Notes under the pieces: generated by a model | Databases searched by the model: none | Told to the model about the DNA's origin: nothing | The model's input: the letters and a program-made list of their open reading frames with translations, nothing else | Shown: one piece after another, positions 49,237 to 60,220 of the stretch | How positions within the stretch are numbered: position 1 is the first letter of the stretch | Layout: each line of letters opens with the position of its first letter | Translations under genes and position numbers: made by a program | Source of the DNA: Euryodendron excelsum | Taxonomy: Eukaryota > Streptophyta > Magnoliopsida > Ericales > Pentaphylacaceae | DNA: 64,000 nucleotides | Assembly (NCBI GenBank): GCA_033060915.1 | Contig: CM065397.1 | Coordinates: 15,566,501 to 15,630,500, forward strand | Reading direction: 5' to 3'

Positions 49237-49738
49237 TTCTTTCAAAGGATTTTAATACCTGGAATATTCATTTTGTGTGGTGGAAATTGTGAGTTTTGTT
49301 CCTCATGAAATCCTGAATCCACAAGCAATAACTTGTGCCATCGCGAGCTTGCGTGAAGCATTATTCTATCTTCCAAGTTAGCAAATAAGTCCCTAATTGC
49401 TTCTTGTCAAAGGGTTTTCATTGGTTCATGCATTGCTCGACTGTATAGATTTTGGATGATGATCAGTCTCCTGCTTAGAGTTTACAATCTATGCTGTCTA
49501 CCTTTATACCCCACATGAAAATTAAGAAGACTTATAAAGTCAAAAGATGTCTTCATAATTACTACACAACCTCACAGTTTTAGTAATAGAATAGAGTGTT
49601 GGGATTGTACAATTTATTTGGCCAAATAACAAGGAGTTAGTGAAATTCAGTTAGAGCAAATGTAAGTGTTAGTCAATTTAATAGGGGCAAATATATGTGT
49701 TAAAAATTCAGTTGGGCAAATTGATAAGACCATAGCAA
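49237..49738. other. Intergenic, no gene seen
   Basis: No coding region. Near 49650-49720 there is a loose two-copy repeat (AATTCAGTT.G.GCAAAT). Confidence 0.55.
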
Positions 49739-51063
49739 TGTAACACCTAAGAGCAAGTGGTCGTCAAGTATAATCCTAGTAAGACCGGGGTCGAATTCCT
49801 TGGAAATTGAGCTCAATATAAGCTATCTGCTCTGACTAACACTCAACACCCTCAAGACTCGCACAACATGATAAAGTGCTTCTTAGAATGAGAAAGTAAA
49901 AAATCATTTGGTTTTAAGAGTTTGATGTATGAATTTAAGCAAAAAACAATTTGAAAGACAATCAACAATTAAACTAAGTGAATTAAAAGGATTCGATTCG
50001 ATTGCTTGAATCACCTAATTCATTCAAGGATTTCAAAGAGGTTGATAACTCAAATCAAACTCTACAATCAAGACAATTTGATTAGAAAGATTTAGCTTTA
50101 GAAAATATGAATTCCTTGGCAATTGACGTTAGAATTATGATCGATTAAAGAGTCTTAAACTAATACCATCGATTTGGACAAGATCAATACACAATTAGGG
50201 GATTACATATTAAAATCACCAAACATAATCAATAGCATAAGTTTTCTAAGATATCTAGCAATCAATTGTTAGGAATTACAAATCTAGAAAGATGAATCAA
50301 TGAAATCATGGGATCCGTTCAATGGAAACCTTGAACTCTTTGAGTAATCTTTACAATTGAATCAAATTTAGAAAACTAGCTACTTGAATCCAAGAAAATT
50401 GCGTTGAATTGATGAAAATTGCACTTGATTACAATGAAAATGAAAAGTTACAAAGAAATATGGAGTTTTTCTTTAAAATTACCCCTATAACTTTTTAAAA
50501 ACTCTAAAAATATGTAAAAATTGAAGAGATCTCGAATTTTGGCCTAGAATTGCTTAAAAAATAATAGAGTCTGAGCGAAGCATGCGCATGCTTTTGCAGA
50601 CCTGAAAAATCAATCTCATAAGTCTGCTTACGGATTGCTTGCGGTTTGCTTATAGTCTTCGACCGTGCGCACTCTTTTGAGATTGTGCGCATGCTTCACT
50701 GGTCATGCGTACGGTTAATCAAATTGTGTAGATTTTAAAAGATTATATGAAATCGATATATTATGTACCCCGGTAGAACTTTTGGTTTGAGATATATAAC
50801 CCTTCAAAGTTTTAGCTCTGTGTACTTTAACAGCTTGTACCACGGCTTCAACAGCTTGTATTCTGATAGCTTTTTCTTGAAACTCATTCTCGCATCACCC
50901 GAATTCCATCCAAAGTTATCCAATTTAAGCTTAAAACCAATGAAATACAAAACAAACTTAATTAATATTAAAATTTAACTAAAAATGCATATAATTTCTT
51001 AAACTAAAGCTAACAAAGCAAGAATTAAAAGTATTATAATTGTACTTTTAAAGTGCAATTACA
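49739..51063 (-). mobile_element. Solo LTR of the same family (1.3 kb)
   Basis: Minus-strand start TGTAATTGCAC at 51063, end TTAGGTGTTACA at 49739. It aligns with the LTRs at 25268-26932 and 38434-46115 (GATTCAATTGCTTGAATC-type and CCAAACATAATCAATAG words). A palindrome-rich block (GCATGCGCATGC, CCGTGCGC, GTGCGCATGC) lies at 50575-50720. No convincing target duplication (AGCAA at left, AATAC at right), so one end may be altered. Confidence 0.75.
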
Positions 51064-52320
51064 AATACATTACCTTTTCAAACTAGGGTCATATAATACA
51101 AACAAATAAATTTAAAAATTAATAAAAGTTATCAAGTTCACTGGGACAGCTACCCTCATCCCTTGCTAGGTCTACCCATGGATATCGTGGTTGATGGCAG
51201 CCTAGGAAAGTTGAACTTGAACCAATTAATTTGGGTTATCACAGATTCATTCATCACAATTGAATTCTACTTATTCCAAATGCAGAATACAATACTTAAA
51301 TCACAATTGAGGTTCTTCGCCTATGGAGCTGCAGATTCTAGAGGAATCCAATATCACACTATTAAATAGTTCTGGATAAGTTCAAGTGTCTTTTTTTTTT
51401 TTTTTTCTTTTCTGTCTCTACTTTGGCCATGAACCAAAAGAAAAAAAAGAAAAAAAAAAAACATCAATAAATTTGTCTATATACTTATTCTATATATGCT
51501 TTAATAGAGGAACCTGTGGATAACAGTATTGCTTATGGATCTGCATATAGCTTCTGAACTATTGTGATAAAGTAATACAAACAAGGGAGAAGGGAATTTG
51601 GCTTTCGATTTGACTGCTTTTAGAATACATATACTCCAATGCTTTTTGTATGTAACAATCTTTCGGTATATGTCTATTTTGTTTTTAATTTTCAAAACTA
51701 CAAGTTCCTTATTATTGTTTGTTAAAATTATCAGCAGGTTAGAAATGTTAATAACTTGGGGAAGGGATATTTACATGTGGGAGAGGAGATTATATGTGGT
51801 GACATTTCCCACTTAAAGTTTCAATTAAATGTTAAATCCTATAAAGAAAACTCAATGCGAAATGAGAGATTAAGAAGAAAGAAAATTTTCGCCCGTCCCG
51901 CATGCAGACTCTAATACAAGAGTTTCTTTTGAGAGAAAAAGAATTCTCATGGTAAGTTTGTCTAACAACCCTCTTATATTGAAAAACTATATGCCATAAA
52001 TGTCGAGAATTGTAAAATTCTTAAAAGATAAAATATGTAAAGAAGGGCATTCCTGTAACTTGAATGTGAAATTTGGCTATGCGTCAAAACACTTTCCAAC
52101 TCTAGAATCCAAGAAACTCTAGCGAAAGCTTTATCAAATTTCACAATATTTTCTATCTTTAGATTCCTATCTCAATTTTTTTTTTCTTCTTTTTATCTGT
52201 TGTTTATTTTAGTTGTATGTGATTCCACTGTTCAAGGATGCCAAGTGAAGAATATAAAAAAGAACACCCTTAGCCCTCTACTGGCTGCCTCAATCCCCTC
52301 GATTCTCGAGGCCCAAGCAA
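51064..52320. other. Intergenic, upstream of the zinc-finger gene
   Basis: AT-rich, with several A or T homopolymers near 51390-51465. The plus-strand open frame at 51163-51369 shows no known domain. Probably includes distal promoter sequence of the gene that follows. Confidence 0.55.
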
Positions 52321-52750
52321 GTATATAAGCCAGGCCATCCCACAACCAAAATCACCAAGAAGTTCCTTACAATCTCTTCTTCAACTACTAGCAGTGCATA
52401 CCCTCTCCCTTTGTTTTCTCAAGGTGAGCTCTTGTCCATTTTTTAGTAATTCCTCTTCGTTCAAGTACCCAAGGGACTTGTTTTTGAGCTCTGGTAGAAT
52501 TTGTAGTAGCATTATTTGTTACATGTGATATGTTTGGAGCTCTAAACTTTCAAGTTCCTCTTCTTTAAGTATTAACACCACTAGTTTGGTATGTCAGTTG
52601 CTTGGTTCATTCACTAGTTGACTAACAAGAGAAAAATATGCCCTATTATCTTTTACTAGTGTAGAATAAAAGGGTTTTGCAAATATAAGTGTTTCTTTGC
52701 TCTAAGTTGGTCTAACATATGATCTCTCTCTCTCTCTCTCTATAGGAAAG
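52321..52750 (+). promoter_or_regulatory. TATA box, 5' UTR and 5' UTR intron of the zinc-finger gene
   Basis: TATATAA at 52322-52328 is a clear TATA box, so transcription probably starts near 52350. A UTR exon ends TCTCAAG|GTGAGC at 52423, and the intron (52424-52745) ends in a CT-rich tract and TATAG|GAAAG five bases before the ATG. A leader intron of this kind often raises expression in plants; that is inference here. Confidence 0.7.
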
Positions 52751-53575
52751 ATGAGCAGACCAGGAGATTGGAATTGCAGGTCATGCCAGCACCTGAACTT
52801 CCAGAGGAGAGATTCATGCCAAAAATGTGGGGAGCCAAGAACTGGAGAGAGAGGTGACTACGGAAGTTTTGGCGGGAGGGGTGGGGGTTCATCATTTGGA
52901 TTTACTGGCCCTGATGTGAGGCCTGGTGATTGGTACTGCGCTGTTGGGAACTGTGGTGCACATAACTTTGCCAGTCGCTCGAGCTGCTTCAAGTGTGGCG
53001 CGCTCAAGGATGAATTATCAGGTGGCTTCGATGGTGAAATGTCTCGTGCCAGAGGTTTTGGGTTTGGAGGTGGCAGTGGTGGTGGTGTTAGTAGTCGCTC
53101 TGGATGGAAATCCGGTGATTGGATTTGCACAAGGTAAAGTCTTGCATATATCTAAGTTGATATATATGGTGCAAAACTCATCCTAAATGCACCATTTTTC
53201 TTTCTTTTCTCCTAAGAAAAAGAGAGTTCAAACAAAAACATTCTTGTTGGCATTTGTTCACTTTCACGTCTTTTTGAAAGCTTATAATATGTAATTTCTA
53301 CATCCCAAAACAAATTTGAAGACTAAAATTTTGTTCCAAGAAGAAAATAGAATCTCCCACTTGCATGAATGTGCTTGTACGTATGTGCTTCCAGGTAGAC
53401 ATGCATTGCACATTGAGTATAATGAAATACTCATCTAGAATTTCTTTATTTTGTGTGAATATATTTTGAATTAAACAGGTCAGGGTGCAACGAGCACAAC
53501 TTTGCTAGCCGAATGGAATGTTTCAGATGCAATGCGCCGAGGGACACCGGTAGCAAGTCCTCATACTCATCATAG
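52751..53575 (+). CDS. RanBP2-type (NZF) zinc-finger protein, three fingers, 159 aa
   Basis: Two coding exons, 52751-53133 and 53479-53575 (CAAG|GTAAAG ... AAACAG|GTCAGG), 480 nt including the stop. Three RanBP2-type fingers of the W-x-C-x2-4-C-x10-C-x2-C pattern: W7-C26 (GDWNCRSC...CQKC), W61-C82 (GDWYCAVGNC...CFKC) and W124-C145 (GDWICTRSGC...CFRC). Each has NF in mid-loop (N16/F17, N72/F73, N135/F136). Gly/Ser/Phe-rich linkers separate them. Closely resembles a small plant family (for example Arabidopsis At3g15680); related animal fingers of this class (ZRANB2) bind single-stranded RNA GGU motifs, so an RNA-binding role is inferred. The intron splits finger 3. No damage seen; the gene looks functional. 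Confidence 0.95.
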
Positions 53576-54000
53576 ATTCTCCATTTTGGGACAAGGTTAA
53601 GGCTGCTCCATGTTGATTGAATTTTTTATATATACACACACACATATATATGTGTGTGTGTGTGTGTGTATGCAGGATAATTATATATACAGGATGATGA
53701 CTCTCATTTACTTACAAATATGCATGACTTTAATCTTCAGGTTCTGTAGTCCTAAGGAGAGAATCAAGGAAGGCCATTGATCGAATATGATATGCCGAGT
53801 TGATCTTTTTGCTCCCACCCTATTTCTTTCTTCTCTCTTTCTTCTTCTTTTTTTAATATTTATCTTCTTATTCCTCTTCTCCCCCAGAGAGCTTTGCATG
53901 GATTATCTTCAACTCATGTTCAAGTAGGGCTTAATCCTTCACTTTGTGAGCTTTCTTGATATCAAATATAGCCATGTAGTTCTTTTGCTTTCAGTCTAAT
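53576..54000 (+). other. 3' UTR of the zinc-finger gene, possibly with an intron
   Basis: No coding potential. A candidate 3' UTR intron runs from GGACAAG|GTTAAG (about 53595) to ATCTTCAG|GTTCTG (about 53740) and contains a (CA)n/(TG)n microsatellite at 53632-53669. The poly(A) site is not identified. Confidence 0.4.
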
Positions 54001-54131
54001 GTCAGTGTGTGTTTCGAGATGGTTTCTTGCATTATTATATGCCGCCCCGAGTTTCTAAACGAGACTTATGAGATCTTCTACAATTAGATTATTGCGGATA
54101 TGATTATACGACTGGCATAACTTTCAGAAAG

Positions 54132-54133
<2 letters not shown>

Positions 54134-54189
<56 letters not shown>
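54134..54189. repeat. (CT)n microsatellite
   Basis: About 27 CT units. Confidence 0.93.
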
Positions 54190-54191
<2 letters not shown>

Positions 54192-57100
54192 GGAAATCTT
54201 ATAACCTCTAAATTTCAATATTGATTTATGTGGGAGTGGTCCAAGGAAATTTGACAGTTCTTTTTGCAATCAGAACTGTACATCAATATTGCACTTATCT
54301 GCAAAGCAATTAAAGATGTTATTCAAGGACCACTAAGACTTTTGTTTAAACCTATGCAAGGAATTAATAGGTATAAGATTCAAAAAAACTGTATCAAATG
54401 TTTTATTTTTTTGAGAGAGATTGAGACAGTAAATCATGTTGCATTTAAGCATCATATCTCCAAAAGTTGAGCCATTACAAGATTAGAATCAGATGCATAA
54501 ATAGCTTCCCAAACATATGATTCAATACCTTCTTGAAGGTGATTCAATTCGACCTTCTTAGTTTTCCAATTTGCTCAACATGAGTAAGTTGTATAATGCC
54601 ACCACAAGCAAATGTCCATATGAAGACTCTGTCTAGTATCATCGTCTAGCCAATAGCCATTTTTCATCATGCAGGGGTTGTAGTATATTATTGTAATCCA
54701 GTGGGGAAGTGGGGTGTGGCAAATATTCCAGGTCCTTCGAAGGAGCCCTAGAATCAAGTGACTTTGATACTCCCACAATAACATTACTTAAAGATGGCAA
54801 AACTCTTCTCATGTCCTTTGCAAATGTGCACACACAAGGCTAAACCACCTTAATAGTCTTATTGCAGCTCCAATTAAATTACAACAATTTGGTTCCTTTT
54901 TAGAGTTTCGAGCTATTTTCTCACGGATGTCTGGAACTCCTATATTTATTTGATACATTATTGGAAGGGGAATCCTACTAACAAGTACTTCAACATGCAG
55001 CCGTGGACACTAATCTATATAATTAGATAGTATTTATTCATACACTTCTGCTAAGCACAGGACTTGCAGTAAAATAAGACGACGACGAGTCTACTGGGTT
55101 TCCCACGAGATTAGAGTCAAGTAATGAAAAAACTGCAGCTTATCCGAAAAGAAACAAACTGCATTGCAGTTTTATGAGTTTATAAGGGGAAGGTAATTAT
55201 TTTATAGACTGCAATTTACAGTTTAGTCGAGTATTGCGTCCAAACTTCCAGCTTGTATAGGAAAATATAGGTCATGCAAATAGCTCATATGAAGAGTTCA
55301 TGCCCAAAGTCCTAAAACGTGTGTGTGTGTGTGTGTGTGTTTTTTTTTTTAACAGCAAAAAGAGAAACTGCATTGATGGAATTGAGGGCAATACAAATTT
55401 GGCTCCACAGACTAGAGAGGACTGCCAGAAGCCACACAGAAAAACCAGAAAGTTGAAAAGAAGTCAACCTACATTACATGAAGAGAGGAAATGGATTACC
55501 TCAGCTATGCCTGATTCCTGCCTCACATGAATGTTGCTTATACCTGTTTTCCAGTAACCGTGCTTGAGGATTCATGGCAATCTATTATGTATCTATTTTC
55601 ATGTATTAGCCACGTAAGAAGCATTTTAATTATCTCCTTTTACGTTCATTCTAGTACGAGGGCATATGAAAATATGCAACAACCCATAAAACAAATACTC
55701 CACTGCTATATTTTGTGTTTTATTGCTAAACAAGTTAGTATCATTTAGGTTGCATGATAAACTAGTGCCCGTGGTGAGGGTGCGGAATTTTGTGTCGTAT
55801 CAGATTAACATAAGTCTTAAACTTAGTATGAGACTCAACTACTGAAGCCCAAGCAAGTTGGGGATCAATGAAATGTGTATTTTTTCTCCTTAAGTCTATA
55901 TATATTTCAGTGCTCCCAATTCACATGATTGAGAATCAAGCCACTTCATTACTTCCATTGTAGTAATTATTTAAACTTTGTACTTCATCCTTGTTTAGCA
56001 AAAGAAAACATCAGTCCATTTGCCAGTTATTGACAATATTGTGCAAACAAAATGCCATGCATCTAATCATTAGCTGTTTTGGAATGATGGACTAAATAAT
56101 GAAAAGGGTTGGACCAAAGAACAAGAGGATAGGGAAAAAATAAAAATTAATTGAAAAGGTCAAATAAAAGCTAAATTTTATAACAGTGAGTTCTGTAATC
56201 ATAATTTGTCCAACACAACATAAAAGAAGAGATGCCCCACTTGCTTAGTAGTTCTTTTTCTTTTTAGACCTCTTTCTATTTTGTGGAGAGGAGCATAGTT
56301 GATTAATTTAATGAACTTCCAATCAAGAAGATCTAAGTAGACATATTTAAACTATAGTTCACATAGGATTCCCAAGCTTTTGAGCTAACATCTTTTTATG
56401 GTTCCCCTCATTGACCTCATGGACATGCTTAACTGGAGATTTATTGGTCAAAAAGTAACTACACACTTTCATTAGTGTCTCCTACTACACATCATTATTT
56501 AGCTTTTAGAAAGATTCTTGTCTACCTTTAAGCAAGCTTTATGTTACTTCATGTGGGCAGTTGATGTTAGTCAAGTTCCTCCCATTCTATCATTTCAGCT
56601 GGGGTTCATGCTGTTTGGATAGTTTCTTAGAGTTTTTGGTATCATCTTCAGTACATAATCAAAAGATTAGCTTACAATTCAACAATTATTTCCAACGCTT
56701 GGTAGTTTCGATAGCTTAGTAAGAAGTTTTGGATGATTTAACACGGTGTTGTTAGCAGGGAGAATTCATTGTGATATGACAAGATTAGAATTGGGAGTAA
56801 AGTTACATATAGCAGATCCTAAACGAATTATAATAAATTGGTAGCTTGATTAAACAATCAAAGCTCTAAGATTTACTAAAGGGGCGTAAGCACTTCACTT
56901 GCTAGGGAATGGTATTCGTGCAAGTCCAGTTAAATTCATGAATATTGTAGTAAGTAAATGTCGTTGATCATGTCTAGAAGATCTTAGACACATATATTTT
57001 TGCATATTAATGGGTTGGATGTGTAAGTATTTGAATTCAATCTGATCATATTCAATCTTTAAGTCGAATTTAAATTTAAACCAATTAACTAATCTCAAAT

Positions 57101-57885
57101 TGTTGTAGATTGTAATCCATTCGGATTTGAATCTTGATCGAATCCAATCAAGAACCTAAGACATTGCGATATAAATTTCTCAGTTAATATTATGCAGCAA
57201 CAAAAACCTCAAGATGGAAAAATTAAAATGAACTTATTGTTGCCAAAGCTGCCCTGATTACTTCAATAACCGTTTATAGAGCAATTAGTCACATATTATC
57301 ATGGAGTGGTAATGCACTAATTAAGATAAAATAGCGTTAGCAACTAGTGGATAAATTTAAAAATTCAAACCTAAGAGTTGCAGTTTGTAGAAAGTTGGTT
57401 AATACTTTATACTTGGTTGACACTATTAACAAAACAATTTTCACTTTTATTGAAGCCCATTTTCGTAAAAGAATAATACACTTCTATAAAAGTCACTGTT
57501 GTTTTAACGATAAGATCGTCCCCTAAAATTTAATGCACAGATTTTTAATGATTTTCGGTACAAGTGGACATAGATTTCTATGGCATTTTATGTACTAGTA
57601 TTATCCTTTGCACACATTATAAATTTTTATCTATTGTCAGCACATTTTAAATTTTATAACGACAAGACACATGCATCATAGCATCCTCATCCCTTTGAAA
57701 AAAAGAACTCGAGCAACTTTAATTATGATCTTAAATGTCAGATGGCCCCCAAAAGCCATCAACCCTTGTCAATTCAATGAATTAAGTACAAGGGGTTGAA
57801 GTTTAATAAATACTGTGATGGTCAATGATGGCAGAAATTAGATCTCACTTTTACCCAATCCTCAGTGCATGAAAAAGGAAAATGT
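54190..57885. other. Intergenic, no gene supported
   Basis: The minus strand at 54480-54840 has overlapping open frames with coding-like text (CTFAKDMRRVLPSLSNVIVG; VIVGVSKSLDSRAPSKDLE), but no family I recognise and stops in every frame. 55300-55530 has a (GT)n tract and an open frame of no recognised family. The rest is plain AT-rich intergenic DNA. Confidence 0.5.
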
Positions 57886-58291
57886 ATTTAACTTTTTAGA
57901 GTTTATTCCCTCACTCCTTTTTCACAAGCTAAGCATGTTCTAATCTTGGGTGGGCTAGGTTGACAATGGACATTAACAGGCAGGTTCTCAACTTTAGTGG
58001 GCACAGATTTTAATGTTGTGGGTGAAAGGACTGAAAGAGGTCAGAAAAGCTAAAATAAGTTTAACCCATCTAACCTTAAGATCAATAATCAAATATTGTT
58101 TAAGAACTCAAATAATAAGTGAAATTTAAATATTGGTACCTTCTACAAAAAATATCACAAATTGTTTTGGCATATTATTACCTTGTGATTGCTAGGAGCA
58201 AATGCAAATGTTTGGATTTTGTTGCCTGTTATATAAAATAAAAGATGAAAAATGCTATTAAAGCCATGAAAAAGTAAAAGAAAAAGGGAAA

Positions 58292-58329
<38 letters not shown>

Positions 58330-59386
58330 AGAAAAGCAGTCAAAGCACTATCACATTTCTAGTACAAGGTCATAGTAGGCTAGGGGCAAAAGCACCTTTT
58401 GTCTTGTTTTTCTTTTCATTTGCGCAAGCATGCAGTTAACAAAATGGAGAGCCTTTCAAAACTTGGATTGACCAAAACATCCCCTGATGGGTAATGTCCA
58501 GTTTTGGTACATGAATGAGGCATCAATAACCACTTGATTTTATTGATATTTGTAAGCTATTGTTTTGCTAATTAACGAGATATTTGACCTCTTAGAGCAC
58601 CTAATTATGTTAGCCCCTCTTTCACCATTCGAAGAGTGAAAACAAACGGAATGATCACACAATGACAGTGATCAACCATTGTCAAATCACATATAAAAAA
58701 AGGTTATCATCTTAACAAAAAGTAAGGATTTTCAATTGTCCGGATAGTAGGAGGTTCTCGCTGCTTGTGTACATGTGCATCTGAACATGATTTGCATATA
58801 AAAACATGGTTCTACAACAATGGTAGTTAATAAAAGTCATCCTACAAGAACATGATTCATAGACAGGTAGATACACCAATATATTACACGTAACTCTGGT
58901 AACAAAAGGTTTCTGTCGCCCGGGCAGAAAAATATTTTTGGTTAATAAATAAGTGTTTGCATTAATGATTTAGGTGGTCAAAGTAGTTATGATATGATGC
59001 AAACAAATAACTATTAATATGACAAGCTTTAATGCATGGCCTTTCAATATTTTTTAGGTGGATGATTGGAAACAAGTTTCTTCCCTAATCCTTGCTCGAT
59101 GTGATAAACTCGTATGTATGCCGGTGCATGAAATCCCCATAATCATATTTGAAACATGCCATGAGACTGATAATCACGTCTCCCTAAAAAATTGGGACAG
59201 AACTTTGATTATTATTCGGGGAACAAAGAAAAACAAAAAAAACATGAGAACGGCATAAGAAATGAAATGGACAATATGGTGGAGAACAATTACTAAGGTG
59301 TCTATGGCCACTTCCGTATGATGTTAGGATTCGCTTTTTTCCTGTAATTTTTTGTCCATAGTTTTCATTGAATTTCAGTTAATATG

Positions 59387-59402
<16 letters not shown>
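57886..59402. mobile_element. 1.5 kb dispersed element, copy B
   Basis: Paralogue of 9776-11262, same orientation, with a 37-base G run (58292-58328). It ends in a (TA)n tract (59388-59418), longer than in copy A. The plus-strand piece DDWKQVSSLILARCDKL is open here for 66 codons (59058-59258) but frameshifted in copy A. The minus-strand exon-like GNKIQTFAFAPSNHK differs from copy A at two residues. Confidence 0.72.
58292..58328. repeat. Poly-G run, 37 bases
   Basis: Counterpart of the run at 10177-10212. Confidence 0.9.
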
Positions 59403-59419
<17 letters not shown>

Positions 59420-60220
59420 GTATGTGTGTATTTCATTTTTATGGACATAAATATCCACATATATCTAATATGTATGTAGACGTGATTAGGTGACTTCCTG
59501 CAACCACACTACGCATTCTTGTTGTTTTTCCCCCTCTGGGATGGTTGGCAGGGAAGTGAGAAAAAACAAGGATACCCATTTTGTTGCCTACCAAACAAGC
59601 TCTCTCACCTCAAAATTACTAATCCTTTTGATGTGAGGCATAAGAATTGTGATGAAGGAAAAGTAAGAAGGGTGGAAAAGATTTCGCAACTTATTTTTGG
59701 TTTTGTCTATTTGGATTTGATAAGGAGACAAATAAAGCAGAAAGAAAACCTTGCATTGTTGCCTTATTTTACTTTTAATAGCCTCAAATATCAATACCAA
59801 GGAGGCAGTGTTTAAAATTTTCCATTTGCTCTTCAGCTTATAATAGTTGATTTTTATGTTGTAAAAAATGGATTGAATTGAATACTATTATGAAATATGC
59901 ACAATAGGCTCAATTTTGTAATGTGATAATATTGTAAGGGTTTATGCATACCTATTAAGATAACGGTGTCATTGGACAGAATGTTTGGGTCAATTTTGAG
60001 TTCAGTAAAAGCCCATCTTGAGAGGCCCTTATTAAACTCACTCGAAGAGGGAGGAGGGGTCGAGACTCTAGAAGGGCAATTGCGCCTTGAATTGTTAATA
60101 TTTTTTGATGGTTATATATATTTTTATAATAAATAAGCACTTGTGGTACTAAATTTAGGATAGTAATCCCAAAAGAATCCTAACTTCTCTCCTTTTCGAG
60201 GCGAGCAAGCAAGCACTTGG
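59403..60220. other. Intergenic with one unassigned open frame
   Basis: The plus strand at 59519-59815 is open for 98 codons (MLFFPLWDGWQGSEKKQGY at the start, lysine-rich later). No family is recognised, and there is no promoter or splice context to support it. Probably chance or an old fragment. Confidence 0.4.

Noticed and set aside
52858..53130. Minus-strand proline-rich frame over the zinc-finger gene
   Set aside because: Antisense of a Gly-rich coding exon.
54575..54833. Minus-strand open frames of 64 and 69 residues as a gene fragment
   Set aside because: Coding-like wording but no family I can name, and stops in all frames; not enough to call.
59519..59815. Plus-strand 98-residue frame as a novel gene
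   Set aside because: No homology recognised, no splice sites, no promoter signal; open frames of this length are expected by chance in 64 kb.
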